NCBI GenBank assembly: GCA_018340375.1
Contig: JAFFJZ010000020.1
Coordinates: 1,426,001 to 1,490,000, forward strand
DNA from: Gonatopus flavifemur
Lineage: Eukaryota > Arthropoda > Insecta > Hymenoptera > Dryinidae
Reading direction: 5' to 3'
Length of the DNA: 64,000 nt
Part shown: positions 10,080-22,602 of the stretch, in pieces
Numbering within the stretch: the first letter of the stretch is position 1
Layout of the letters: the number at the start of each line of letters is the position of its first letter
Program-made: the position numbers and the translations under genes
Notes under the pieces: generated by a model
Databases searched by the model: none
Told to the model about the DNA's origin: nothing
The model's input: only the letters and a program-made list of their open reading frames with translations

Positions 10080-11968
10080 TGCCGTTTTTTCTACTCCCTC
10101 TCTCCAACTTGCGATCCCTTGCCTGCGCATTCATGAATTCAGAAAGAAGAGATTTCGAGTGAAAACAATCATATGCGTGGCAGAGCAAACTTAGAAGAGA
10201 CAGATCAGGCGTTCAGGATGCAAAAGCGAGCATTCGAGTGAGAGAGAGCAAGGCGTAGAGCATTAAAAGTTCCCCTGTGAAAGGAAGAAAGAGTGAATGT
10301 TTGAGTGGCACGATGGAAACCACAATCTCGACAAGGGCGCCAGGTGACGGTATTTTCGCCACCAAATTTGTTGGTATAAACTCTCGTGTCATGAATTCGA
10401 ATTCCACGAGTGGCTTCCATTGTCCTACTCACTCGACCAGCAAGTCGTGAGGGGTGGGTCGAAGCAGAAATCATGCGTAATAGGGAATAAGGAAAATGAA
10501 TATTCGAGACATCATGTGAATAACAGTATAATGGAAAAAAAACGATACATCAGGGGCGTGAACGGTGAGTTCACTGGGTAAAAAAAAACATCTTTCAAAT
10601 TTTAGGTCCACCGAAGAATCCAATACTATTCCCTAATTTTTCGTTCGGTATCACGCCTAAGATTCAAAGCGAATTCGAAGTGAATTCCTAGTATTTTTGG
10701 CACGAAGAGAGAACCGCGTCACTCCCGTGGTTACTCGCAGATCATTTATGATCCGCGGACAAGAAAAAAATACAAGGAGATAGCAAACAAACGAAGATTA
10801 ATCCCCATCAAAACAGAGAGATTTCAAATCCCGATAATTACTATGGCGTCGAGAAACTCGCGGGGGGGGGGGGGTGGAATTCCAGGAGAGAAAAAGCAGG
10901 AGAAGATTGACCGAATACAGTCGCCTACCTTTAGCGTCGTGGGGACGTCTAAACGGAGGGGTTCCATCCGTCGTTCCTCTCTCTCTTCCTTCTCGGGCAA
11001 CACATGGTGCCTGTTGTGATCGAGGGGTCTCGACAAGAGTTCCACCCACGAAATAAAAAAAAGGAGGCCGGACGATCGGTTCGCAGACGTTAATGCGGAT
11101 CTTGCGCGGAAAAAAACGAGCATGTCGTTGGCCGTCCAGACTGGGAATGCCGTTGCACGGTGCGTTAAAACGGTTGTCTTGTATCGCGCCTGCGATTAGC
11201 AATTTCGCACACAACCACTGCAGAGCGCGCATACGTTTTGATTAATATTTCATATCCTTGAACGAAATCAATTGATGATTTGATTTCCAGAGGTAATTCT
11301 ATGGAATCCTTCCACTCCTTTCAGGTAGTTGGTCCATATATTCCATTATCGATGGGCCATTTCTTCCGTTGTCTTTGGCGCCTCCCGTTCCTTATGCCGA
11401 GGAAATGAGACGTCCGGAAGAGTAGGTGTATTGTAGAAGAGGATAGAAACTCGTTGTCGGCGGCCGACGGTGGTGGCAACCTCGCTTACTTTCTCTCTCG
11501 TATACTTGCATCATGTAAAACATCATACGAAACTTGGTTATAGAAAGGCAAAGCACGTTATCATTTCCACGGTCGGTCCACTCGGCTCACTCGCTTATCG
11601 ATTCCAGCTATTCTACTTACTCTAGATTACCCAATGATCTCTCACTCCAAACTCTCTGATTTCAAAGGTATATGTGTAATTTCAATTATTCGAAAGAAAT
11701 AATCATCATTCGTTAATACCTATAGTAACGAATTAATCCCTATAGAGCTTATTCAGAATCTCCATCGAATAAATTTTGATTTAGTGATTCAAAACGAAAG
11801 TACTCACTATATACGTATTTTCTGGAAGAACTTGAAGATTTATACATGAAAATATGATGTCCAAAGGACAATCCTCTTTGGGACTCCGTAGTTGGACGAT
11901 TAATATTTTTTTCATGAATCGCGTGTCACCGACGAGAGGGAGGGCAACGTAACTACCATGTTACAACA
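10080..11968 (-). repeat. Gypsy 3' LTR
   Basis: The repeat begins TG and ends CA on either strand (plus strand TGCCGTTTTT to TTACAACA). It matches 42,621-44,502 in the same orientation with a few percent divergence. Open frames inside are shared between copies but resemble no protein. A G12 homopolymer at 10,861-10,872 corresponds to a shorter run in the other LTR. Confidence 0.85.
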
Positions 11969-11979
11969 CCCCCCAACTT
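11969..11979 (-). other. Gypsy polypurine tract
   Basis: On the minus strand the sequence just upstream of the 3' LTR reads AAGTTGGGGGG and then TGTTGT. An all-purine run ending in G6 directly against the LTR is the expected plus-strand primer site. Confidence 0.75.
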
Positions 11980-12569
11980 AGTTGGCGTCTAATCGACTGA
12001 TTCAGGTGGCAACTCCAGCCGGCCTCCTCCCTCGCCTCTCCGTCCCCTCGCCTGATCCTCCTCCTTTCCTCTGTGACCAAGTGGCCACGCGGCTTCGTTA
12101 AAACATTACTTCCACGAAATAAATGGGAGCGTAATCCGTCGGAACGAGGATACATCAGGGAATTGATTAGTCATTTCCGATTCCCCTTGGGTAGGGAGTT
12201 TGGAAGGGTTGGCAACGGAACGGGGTGGATTAATTCAGTGACCACTTTGCGATTTGGGAGACACTATGGCTGTCTTATTTTTTGGCATACGGTTGATGCA
12301 AGGCACATAGGTACATGTTGTTAGTTCGTGTACGGTTTACACAAAAAAATTGAATGAATGGAACAAACAAAACAATAATTTTAGGAGAAGGAGGAGAGAA
12401 TTTAGAAAGAGGTCCGCCATTGGGGTTTCGTCCGAGGTAGTGTATGGCATGGAGCATCCTTGCGATGGTCAGCTCCTTTGTCGGGAGTCAGCTCGTGGAG
12501 GTTTTTGACCCACGGCTATCCGACGCTGGTTCCGGTCCCGATTGCACCGTGAGCGTGTGTCGCGGGTCA

Positions 12570-12578
12570 CGTTTCTCC
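12570..12578. repeat. 9-bp target-site duplication of the foldback element
   Basis: CGTTTCTCC here is repeated at 15,190-15,198, immediately outside the other end of the element. Confidence 0.85.
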
Positions 12579-15189
12579 AGGTCTATGGAGCTGGCACCCA
12601 CACCAACGAAATTTAGGGTAATAAATGCATGGGAATTATGTGCTAATTAGGTGCTCTTTTTGTGCTTCATTCGTGTTATTTTGTGCCGATCTGATTATTG
12701 TAGAAAAAACGTTTTTTATGTGGGGGTGCTCCCTTTCCGTGAAGCCAGCACTCCCACCACGTAGAATTGGTATTTCATGATTTTTCGACGTATTAAAAAA
12801 GATAAGGGAATTATGTGCTATTCATATGCTCCAGTTACAAATTGGTTCAATGGTCCAAATCGATGACCGGAAAAAGTGATGAATGGAAACGATGTTTGAG
12901 AAGGAATTATAGCATGACTATAACTTCAGATTCATGGAGAGGTGATGATTCAGTCAATTCGGACTCACGATTGTATCGTGTACTGTTCTGTGCTTTTTTC
13001 GGCTCCATTCGTAATTGTTGCGCTCATCTGATTTTTATGGGGAAAATTATTTCGTGTTGGGGCGCTGACCTCATGCGAGGCTAGCCATCCCACCACCTAG
13101 AGTTCGTATTTGATGATTTATCAACGTGTTGGAAATGATAGGGGAATCAGGTGCTCTCTATGTGCTCCATCCTCTATTTATGTACTCGATGGATTCAACC
13201 AGGCAATCTAGGATATCATCAGGGAAACGTTGTTAAAGTACCCCCATCATATGGGAATGAGTGAATAAGATTTCCGAACCCCTCCACAATCACCAGAGAA
13301 TTATGTGCTATTTATGTGCTCCATCCTCTATTTATGTGCTCGATGGATTCAACCATGAAATCCAGGATATTGTCAACAGGACCCTGTTCCAGCCCCCCCC
13401 CCCCCCCACCCCAATAATATTTCGCCGCATCCGATAATCACTCGCCGTTGGGATAAATCGGTCAATTAGAACTTGACGTACACTCAAAAACGTCCAAAAA
13501 TGAGAATGTTCTAGATTTCATGGTTGGTTCTATTGAGCACATGACAAGAGGATGGAGCTTATGAATAGCACATAATTCTCTGATGATTGTGGTGGGGTCT
13601 GGAAATCTCATTCACTCATTTTATTGAGGTGAGGGTCCTGGGACAGGTTGCCCGTGGAAATTTTCTGGATTCCGGGGTTCGATCCATCGAGCACATAAAT
13701 AGAGGATGGAGCACATAAATCGCACATAATTCTCTGGTGATTGTGGAGGGGTTCGGAAATCTTATGCACTCATTCCAATATGGTGAGGGTGCTGGAACAA
13801 CGTTTTCCTGATAATATTCTAGATTTCCTGGTTGAATCTATCGAGCACATGAATAGAGGATGGAGCACATAAATAGCACATAATTCCCTGATGATTATAT
13901 ACGGGTTCAGAAATGATTTTCACTCAGTTTATTGGGGTGGGGGTGCTGGAACAGGGTCCTTTTGACAATATTCTGGATTTCATGGTTGAATCCTTCGAGC
14001 AAATAAATAGAGGATGGAGCACATGAATAGCACATGATTCTCTGATGATCGTGGCGGGATCCAAAAATCCGATCCACTCATCTCAATATGGTGGGGTCGC
14101 TGGAAAAACGTCTCCTCGATAATATTCCAGATTCCCTGGTCCAATCTATCGAGCACATAAATAGAGGATGGAGCACATAAATCCCTGAAGATTATTTACG
14201 GGTTCAGAAATGATTTTCACTCATTTTATTGGGGTGGGGGTGCTGGAACAGGGTCCTCTTGACAATATTCTGGATTTCATGGTTGAATCCATCGAGCACA
14301 TGAATAGAGGATGGAGCACATAAATAGCACATAATTCTCTGATGATCGTGGAGGGATTCAGAAATCCGATCCACTCATCTCAATATGGTGGGGTCACTGG
14401 AAAACCGTCTTCCTAATAATATTCCAGATTTCCTGGTTAAATCTATCGAGCACATAACTAGCACATAATTCTCTGGTGATTGTGGAGGGGTTCGGAGATC
14501 TTATTTACTCATTCCAATATGATGGGGGTGCTTTAACAACGTTCTCCTGATAATATTCTAGATTTCCTGGGTAAATCCATCGAGCACATAAATAGAGGAT
14601 GGAGCACATAAAGAGCACATAATTCCCCTATCATTTTCAACACGTTGATAAATCATCAAATACGAACTCTAGGTGATGGGGGTGCTAGCCTTGCATGAGG
14701 TCAGCACCCCAACACGAAATAATTTTCCCCATAAAAATCAGATGAGCGCAACAATTACGAATGGAGCCGAAAAAAGCACAGAACAGTACACAATACGATC
14801 GTGAGTCCGAATTGACTGAATCATCACCTCTCCATGAATCTGAAGTTATAGTCATGCTATAATTCCTTCTCAAACATCGTTTCCATTCATAACTTCTTCC
14901 GGTCGTCGATTTGGACCATTGAACCAATTTGTAACTGGAGCATATGAATAGCACCTAATTCCCTTATCTTTTTTAATACGTCGAAAAATCATGAAATACC
15001 AATTCTACGTGGTGGGGGTGCTGGCTACGCGGGAAGGCAGCACCCCCACATAAAACCGTTTCTTTCACAATAATCAGATCAGCACAAAATATCACGAATG
15101 GAGCACAAAAAAAGCACGTTATTAGCACATAATTCCCATGCATTTATTACCCTCAATTTCGTTGGTGGGGGTGCCAGCTTCATAGACCT
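12579..15189. mobile_element. Foldback-like element (MULE-type 9-bp target duplication)
   Basis: The ends read AGGTCTATG and CATAGACCT. The direct flanks CGTTTCTCC at 12,570-12,578 and 15,190-15,198 form a perfect 9-bp target-site duplication. Long inverted arms (about 12,579-13,390 and 14,600-15,189) include the matched stretch near 12,815-13,084 and 14,685-14,954. Between them lie about 150-bp tandem units marked by 'agaggatggagcacataa', near 13,701, 13,855, 14,009, 14,163, 14,306 and 14,593. Their orientation switches near the C-rich run at 13,395. No transposase is present. Drosophila Foldback elements likewise have long internally repetitive arms and 9-bp duplications. Confidence 0.85.
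13140..14640. repeat. ~150-bp tandem repeats inside the foldback element
   Basis: Units consist of 'gagcacataaatagaggatgg', 'agcacataattctctgatgat', 'ggggtgctggaacagggtcc' and 'ttctggatttcatggttgaa'. They recur about every 143-154 bp, with one unit degenerate. Two units at the left are in the opposite orientation. Confidence 0.85.
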
Positions 15190-15884
15190 CGTTTCTCCAC
15201 CCACATCTCTCGCATTTCTCACGCTTAGTTTCCGTACACTGAGCCTCGAGGTGGTCGGTGGCAAGGCAGTTGAAACATCTCCCCATCTCGTTCTAAAATC
15301 TCTTCCTCCATCGGTTGCGTGCCCTCCTACGAGCTTCCTCCAATTGAACGACACCCACCGTTCCGGTTCAGCTACCGACGCTGTTGACAGAAGCCGGTTG
15401 TATATCGATAGGACGCAGACGGTGTATCTGCAGTCATGCCATGCTATCTGCAATTCTTCGAAAAGGGTTGATGTCTGTGGTGGAGATTCTGAGGGGAGGA
15501 GCTTGAGTCGTGGCCTCGTACATCTCCGTGACCGTAGTTGGTTCCGACAACGGGAAGTGGTCCAAGGCTGTTCTCACCTCCTTCATCGAGACCCAAGTGT
15601 CCTCGGCGTGGGCCTCCACGTTCCGATTCCTCCCATAGATCGCAGTGGTTTCACGCCCGAGGAGGAGGTAACCTCCTCTACGCGGGATCATCGGCACTAT
15701 TTCGGGAAATTGAGGACCAATCGTAGTTAGTGAAGGTGCGCATGCCAAATTTATTGGGTAATGGAGGAAAGGAGCGAAGACTGAGGACGGAGATTGCTTG
15801 GATCAAGGGGGTGGTTGATTACGTACGAGGTCTTGTGCATGTTCACATTGACATTCTATTCCTTCAACAACTTGAGTTCATGTA

Positions 15885-17125
15885 CGAGTCATTCCATATG
15901 AAATCGTCTGAAAATAAAGAAAATCGTTGCCGACCCATTTTAGATTTCGCTGTAACTTTGAGGGAGTCTTCTGTAGGGTTCCAAAGGACAGAATTCACGC
16001 ACCTTTGGTTTTTATAAACGCTCATTTCCGCATATTTGCATAAAAACTTTTGAAAATCGCTGTTCTCATGGTTTATCCAAATGAGCTCTAAAATTTTTGC
16101 TTTCCAAGATATCTACCCGCTTGAGGTGGCATTTTGAAGGGAAAAGATAGCACTTCCATTGTAAGCACAAAGAATTTGCTGAGTCAATACCTCTGAATAA
16201 TGGCAGCGTGTCGAAGATATGTGTCTTTTACGTATTTTTTGTGAATTTTAATGGACTCTAGCACGTTGACGGTTGAACGAAAGTAGATTATGTTACTCAA
16301 GAATCAAGTGCACATATCGCAGATGGAATGTAGCCACGAGTCGACCCGAGCAGCTCACTTCTTATGAGAAGAAAATTTACTTGGAGTTTCGAAATTTTTA
16401 AAAATCGCATTATTCGGGCCATGAAATGAACGTGTTGTCTGCGAGATAAAAATATGAAACTCACAGAATCTACAGTTCTCACCCTCAACTTCAAATGCCT
16501 GTACCGTTCGTTTTGTTATTCTCATGTTTAGTGCACGTGCAAGTGGTTTTCTAATAGCGAAAATTGACCTAATTTTTTTGTCTTATAATCTTATGATCTC
16601 AGTTGTACTTGATGACTTTTTGTGAATACAGATTATATTTCACCTTTTCATTTGATTTCGGGTCCTTTTATCTCTACAGTATTCTTATTCGATATTTCCA
16701 CATATGGGTTGGATTAAGCTACGAATAAAAATAATCATGACTGTAAAAGAATTTTTGAAATTTCAATAGAGTAATGGACATATTAAATGTAGAATTATCT
16801 GTGTAAGTGATATTCGATTGGGAGAAAGAAACCGTTAACAATTTGAACTGGACCTCAGTTTTTATTCAACAATTCATGTGAAGGTTTTACAATATTAACA
16901 ATATCAGAATTAGTGGAGGTTCAATATTTCCGCGCTTTCAATTGACTTTGAGAAAGCGGAACGAAACTATGGTATGATCTTGTATTCTTGATTGTATTGA
17001 TATTTATGAATCTTTCAGATAAAAATGTCTCTGCAGTTTCAACCTCCAGACTCGATACAAAAAAAAATTGAATACCGCGAATTTGATCACAACCAGAATC
17101 AAACATTGCTTCTGGGGTTTATATA
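15885..17125 (+). repeat. Left terminal inverted repeat of the 16.56-kb element
   Basis: It is the inverse of 31,215-32,445 with scattered substitutions and small indels. Shared landmarks include 'gccgacccattttagatt', 'gagtcgacccgagcagctca', 'tacttgatgactttttgtg' and 'cagtttcaacctccagactc'. A short frame (minus, 17,106-16,921) is conserved in the other arm, but no domain is recognised. Confidence 0.88.
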
Positions 17126-18124
17126 TATATTATACACTGTTAAAAATGTTTGGAAATTTAATATACTTTTCATGTACATATGTGAATGAAATTTCAAGTT
17201 TTGTGAATTGAAAAGAGAATTAATATACATGTAATTGAAATGTAAAATGATTGTGTATGAAAACCATAATTCATATACATGTATTTATCAAAAACTTGGT
17301 TGATTCGGCTTGAATTAATGAGAATGTGCATTGATAGTGAGAAATCAAATGCAACAAAAAAAACGAATTTTTCTGAAAAGGTGAGGCTGACCGTGTTGGG
17401 AACTATTCTTCAAATCTACTCCTGTAGGAATTCATCAAGAACCATAAGAACTCAAAATGGATTCATTATGAACTTTTTCTGAACTGTTGTGCTGTGTGGC
17501 CAAGTTATAAATGCTTTGTTTGTTTTCCTCAAATACAATTATGAAACGTGTACAAAAAAACAACACGTTGATAACAAACGGTACCATATTTCATTTCAGA
17601 AGTAATACGTTGAAAAAAATCAGAAGCAAAAAATTATCTGAACAAGAATCGAGCCCTGGTCAAAGGGACTTGAGATGGAAACTCTCCCACTCAAGTCACC
17701 GCTGCACTTCGAACATTATTGCTCTCGTAACGTATTTCAAGTCTTTGAGCATGCAGTCAATTTTCGATATTTCAAAAACTAGGTTGCACTGCGATGGAAG
17801 TCAAAATAGTTTTTTCAAAGGTACTAATGCACATAAACATGTAGGTTGCATTTAAAAATAGCCACTGACACTGTCGGTCTCTTCTCGTAAGTTTGTATTC
17901 GTTGAGAATTCCCGATACATTTCAATAGCAGCGTTATTAAGGTATAGATGAATTCCAAAACTGAAATTTGTCCTGAATAGAAATTGCAAGACAGATCATT
18001 TATCTATGATAAATTCATTGTATCCATATATCTGTGTTGAGCACATTTTTTCATCAATTAGTTATTATTATTCTGTTGTCAATATTTTATTTCATTATGT
18101 TTCAATTCTTCATTTTCATTCATC
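17126..18124. other. AT-rich non-coding interior, no gene recognised
   Basis: The sequence just inside the arm ('tatacactgttaaaaatg') still has a counterpart near 30,905, then similarity fades into 'atacatgta'-rich DNA. The 114-residue frame at 17,511-17,855 has no recognisable features. Confidence 0.45.
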
Positions 18125-18362
18125 CCCTGGCAAAAAAACGGCGTGCACATAAAGTTCAAACAGCGTACCAATAACGTGATTCTGGCCAATATACGTTCAA
18201 TGCACGCCCACTTCAATATAAGCGTGAGTACAGCGTGCATGAACGCTTTCCTTCACGCTCGATCCACGCTCAACTGCGCCAATTGACTCTTAATACACTC
18301 TCATGTGACGGTAATAACACTCCTATGCAACGCTCCAAATGCACGCTTTATTTTCACCAGGG
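18125..18362. mobile_element. MITE with CCCTGG termini
   Basis: 'ccctggcaaaaaaacggcgt' at the left is the imperfect inverse of 'gctttattttcaccaggg' at the right. The interior is built from recurring 'gcgtgcat' and 'cacgct' words. It is about 240 bp and non-coding. Confidence 0.6.
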
Positions 18363-20063
18363 TCAGATGATGAATGGTTCTTATCACATTACTGATCTAG
18401 AATCAAAAGTTGGATAATATATTTCAGAATAAACGTTGATTTTGGAACATCGCGCCATCTTCCACGTTGGACATTGCAGAATTGCGTTTCTGTTCCGTTT
18501 CCTCTTCCTCGTTCCTCATCCTTTACTTCACGGTCTTTCGCGAGAAACATTACATCGAATAGATGAATGAGTATTGAGATATATTTGATGCAAACAGGTT
18601 CGTTATCAAGTGATACGTTGCGGTTTTAAAAATATGTGTTTGATGTCAACATATGCAGGTGAGTGAATCATTGATTGTTTTTATGAGATCTTGTAAAATC
18701 TTTATTGGAAGCAACATAACCTCAATGTTATTCACCCGTACAAGACAATCACTAATCCCAGACACTTTATTATTACATCTACGTTGTTTGTACTTTGATT
18801 CACAGTGATGGAACTTTTCTATCGAAGTTCAGTTGCATTGTGAGTGTCCTGTGCAAGCAAAAATATTACACTGGAAAAAAAAACTAGTATTCTGTCTCGA
18901 TGTGTATATGCACTTAAGTAAACAATATCAAATTCAATTTATTATTTTTCAGAATTATCAAAGATGATGTGAAATGGGAATGTCTATTAAATTTCACCCC
19001 ATAGTAAGAAAGTTTATAGTGATGAAATATAATTTCGATCAATATCCGCCACAGTCTATCAATCAACGAACTTTCAACTCTTCGTGAGGTGAAAAATTCA
19101 AACAGTGTTTTTGAAAAATTCTACAATCTGGATGTCTCATGTATTTTACTGATTGAATTGGAAATCCATCTAATTTCACACATTTGAAGCATGCATGAGG
19201 TCATATTTTTTATAACTCATGCATGTTAAGACAAAAAATTGTATATTTATATTCAGCGTCAAAGATTGCTGGAAGTTGAGCAGTATCCAAGTTTCTAAGA
19301 ATTATGAAGATGTAGTTGTAAATTCTACACTGAATTTGAAAATTCATATCTAATACTATAAAGATATTTCCTTCGTTGGTCTACATCTACGATTATGAAT
19401 GTGTGGTCTTGCAGAGTGTTATATTCAATGTTTTATGAAATTCAAATGCATTCCCTTTATTGGGTTGGATATTGGCAAGCTGATTGAACCTGGATTATGC
19501 TGTCAAAAAAATATAATGTCGGATAAAAAGAGACAATTTTTTTGACATTTTTTTCATGAGCTAAATTTATTGAGTCAAAGGAATTGATGAGTTTGAAACA
19601 GATAATAATATTTGACAGCTCCATTGGATTGGCTCAAGACATTACATCACATTGTATTATAATTGCAGGCAATGGATGAATACTGCTAGCTGGGTAGGAC
19701 TAGTCTGAAATGACATGTTGCCAAAGTATGGATCGTTTTTTGGAACGAATGAGTAATTGAATACCGAAATACTCAGTTATTCAGCATCCGAACTCTTACG
19801 ATAATTTCTTTAAGCTATTCTTCCAGTTCCGAAGAATTTATTAGAAAAATTGAATACTAATGATTCATCAGATTTTGTGGGTTGAATTTTCGTTTTCTTT
19901 TCAAAAATGATTCAAACTTTCACAACGTCAAAATGACACATAAATTTATGAAATAGCAATGATTCCCTTCAAACTATAAGTATAATTTGGTTTGACCTAA
20001 TAATGCCACAACCTAGTGCCTATGTGCACTATGGCCACAATCTTTGTCCCGCAGGGAAAAAAA
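18363..20063. other. No gene recognised
   Basis: This is AT-rich sequence with no frame of interest and no clear repeat boundary on either strand. It lies within the large inverted-repeat element. Confidence 0.45.
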
Positions 20064-20386
20064 TTACATGATTTCTACGTTATTTATCATGCCAAAAATC
20101 GCGTGAAAAAACATTGAAAATCATGTGATTCATCATGATGAAATTACAGAAACCGCGTGAAACATCACGTCCAAAATTACGTGATAAATCATTTGATTTT
20201 CACGGTGTTCTTTCAGTAATTCCTCGAGTATATGATGTGGAAATGTGTAAGTAATTTATCACGTGGTTTTTTACGTTGTTCCTGTGAATTTACCATCGGA
20301 TCATTTTATCATAATATATCACATGATTTTTGACGTTCTTTTTCACATGATTTTTGGCATGATAAATAACGTGAGAAATCACGTAA
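20064..20386. mobile_element. Snap-back MITE
   Basis: 'ttacatgatttctacgttat' and the inverse 'ataacgtgagaaatcacgtaa' bound a 323-bp element. 'catgccaaaaatcgcgtg' also pairs with 'cacatgatttttggcatg'. The words 'atcacgt' and 'tcatgtga' recur inside. Confidence 0.75.
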
Positions 20387-21211
20387 TTTTTTTTTTGCCT
20401 CTACGTGCCCACGGAAAAAGTGACTGGTGGGGATAGGATATCTAGTTGCGAGATGAGCATTCGTAGTGAATTAATTTTTTCACAATGTGGTTCATCCTTT
20501 GCTGTTGAAAATTTCCTCCACTATTTAGTTTTTATCTATAAGAACGCCTGTTTGAAGGAACCCATCAATTCTCGTCAAATTTCGCTGAAATTACATGAAG
20601 ACCTGATTGATTAATTAGATCTTTGTCCAATTTGATAGAACTTTGGCAAGAATCAATGGGTTTTTCAAACTAGGACTTTCTAGGAACTGGCTGTTTCGTG
20701 TAGATGCAGCAGCAAAGGGTTCAGCGATTCTCTGAAAATATCAACTGACGTGGATAAAAACTCCGCAATCGTATTCTTCAGAAAATTTGATGCAAGAATC
20801 CGTGCTTTAGAAAATTTTTGATGGATACAATAGGTATAAAGAATTAAAAATTGTTGATGAATTTTATTTATAACAATTGCGATAGCAAAAATTTTCCAAA
20901 CCATCGATTTTTGAGAAAAATTTTTCCAGAATGTACGATTCCGGGGTTTTTATTCATCTCAGTTGATATTTACAATGAATTGTTCAAACGAATTGTAAAC
21001 AATTTTTTCCTGCAGATGTTCACCTTTCAATCACGTATTTTATTCCCAAGAATCACTTCTTCCACAGACGGAACAGTTTCGGATGAGTTTCCGCAATTGG
21101 ACTCTAATGAGTATAGAGGATTCGAAATTGTTCATCACTTTTATTGATAACAATTACGATAAGCAGAAATTTTCTGAGGCACTACTTCTTACAACAAATT
21201 TTCCGAAGAAT

Positions 21212-21436
21212 ACACTGTGAAAAAATTTGGTAGCTTTTCACACAAACTTCATTTGTAGATTGCCGACTAAAAGTTTGTGAATATTCAAAAAATTTTGTGA
21301 TTTCACAAAGAATTTCAGAATCTCACCAACCTCTGTTCGGTAATTCACAAAAAAAGTTTGAGAATTATTTGTCCGAGACCAATTTGTCAATTCCCAAACA
21401 TTTTTGTTCGGAATTGAACATATTTTTTTTACAGTA
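21212..21436. mobile_element. MITE with CACTGTGAAAAAA termini
   Basis: 'cactgtgaaaaaatttgg' at the left and the inverse 'atattttttttacagta' at the right bound about 225 bp. Removing it joins 'ccgaagaata' to 'ctattccgggg', matching the uninterrupted repeat copies. Phrases such as 'tttgtgaatattcaaaaaa' repeat inside. Confidence 0.65.
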
Positions 21437-21500
21437 TACTATTCCGGGGTTTTCATTTACGTCATTTTATATTTTTGATAAATTGTTTAGACAAATGGTA

Positions 21501-22349
21501 GGGTAATGCGGGTAATATGCCCCACTTAATGTTCCAACAACAATATTTTCTAGATGTCAAATATTATAGCAATAAAAATAATACCATTTGAAAGTATAAT
21601 TATTAATGTGTATTTGATTAGCATCACAGCTTCAGGGTTCTCATAGCTGAGCGGTGAAATCGAAATTCCCAAAACTCTCCAAAGTGGCGTGTTACCCCCT
21701 ATGCATGGGTAAAATGCCATAAACGTTTGGCTAATGACTTTAATGAGAATGAATGATCGAAAATCTATGGAAATGAATAATTATAAGAAATCCTTAGAGA
21801 ATATAACATAAATGTATAATATAGACACATATTGTAGAATATTGGTGTGAAAAAGTGAAATTATCAACGATTACAAAAAATATTCAAATGACATTGAAAT
21901 ATCACACTTGGGGGAATTGGACGTTACATTTTTGCTAAATCTGCATTGTATAATTTGTTTTAGGGGTGATTGGCACTAGTGGCATAGTGGCATATTACCA
22001 AAATTGAAAACTGGCATTTAACCCCTATACGCAAAAAAAATCATGATAAGGAATTTTTCTACGCCATTAATGATATTCTTTATGGTTTGTGGAATTATAA
22101 TATTTGTTAGATGGAATATTTTATCATCATTCATCTTTCAATTATAAATTAATAATGATGAAATTAAATTAATAAACTTACGTCAATTTCTCGAATAAAC
22201 AAAGACATGCAAACAAATAACTGTGGTCATATGGATGCAAGCATTAAAATGAAAAAATCAACGTATTCTTAAAAAATATCCGTGTATTGAACATGAAATT
22301 ATCGAAAAGTGGCATATTACCCGAGGTAGCATATTACCCAACCTTACCC
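21501..22349. mobile_element. TA-flanked element with GGGTAAT termini
   Basis: The left end GGGTAATGCGGGTAATATGC is the imperfect inverse of the right end GCATATTACCCAACCTTACCC. TA dinucleotides flank both ends (21,499-21,500 and 22,350-22,351). The related repeat copy near 20,985-21,000 shows one uninterrupted TA at the equivalent place. It is 849 bp, non-coding, and probably a Tc1/mariner-type MITE. Confidence 0.78.
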
Positions 22350-22602
22350 TAACAAAAATTTTCTTCTGCAAATTTTCATCTCACAACTAAACATCCCATT
22401 TCTCTTACTCACTTCTTCCGTTTACCAAGCAGTTTTGCCATAATTCGTTGATTGAAATTGGAATTCTCGTCAATTGCTAAGAACTATTCGAAATCTTCTC
22501 TTTTACTTGGAACATGTATTTTCCTTCTTGGTATCACATATTTTCCAATCTTAACACTAAAAGGAAAATTGTGTGCACTATATGCTTAAAATTTATTTAC
22601 AG

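Larger units (their letters stand above)
12469..15748 (-). pseudogene. Extra Gypsy ORF with gag-like zinc knuckle, split by the foldback element
   Basis: This frame lies between the integrase and the 3' LTR, where an env-like gene can occur. A minus-strand frame at 15,748-15,434 has no recognisable domain (EDTWVSMKEVRTALDHFPLS). After frame changes, a CCHC knuckle is encoded at about 15,278-15,200: CFNC, then His four residues after the second Cys, then Cys, followed by a second CERCGW Cys pair. The frame is cut by the foldback insertion (12,579-15,189). It resumes in phase at 12,569 with VTRDTRSRC and runs to a stop at 12,469. The Gypsy already has a different zinc knuckle at 35,800, so this is a second one. 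It could be an added ORF, or a fragment of another Gypsy acquired by recombination. Internal stops make it inactive. Confidence 0.55.
20690..22420. repeat. Three diverged copies of a ~250-bp repeat, one inverted
   Basis: The shared order is 'gataacaattgcgat', 'aattttc..gaagaatacgattccggggttttt' and 'atctcagttgatattt'. Copy A (20,690-20,870) is inverted. Copy B is 20,850-21,060. Copy C (21,130-22,420) is direct and has been split by two MITEs (21,212-21,436 and 21,501-22,349). The uninterrupted copies act as paralogous empty sites for both insertions. Confidence 0.7.

Noticed and set aside
10205..11232. ORFs shared between 10.2-11.2 kb and 42.7-43.8 kb as a duplicated gene
   Set aside because: The repeats have TG...CA ends and adjoin a primer site and a polypurine tract, so they are LTRs. 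The frames resemble no protein.
12815..14954. Two matching 89-residue ORFs on opposite strands as a duplicated gene
   Set aside because: They are the inverted arms of the foldback element. The conserved frame follows from repeat identity and has no domain.
18125..20386. Regular short repeats as a CRISPR-like array
   Set aside because: Repeats are imperfect inverted words within MITEs, without unique constant-length spacers, in a eukaryotic genome.
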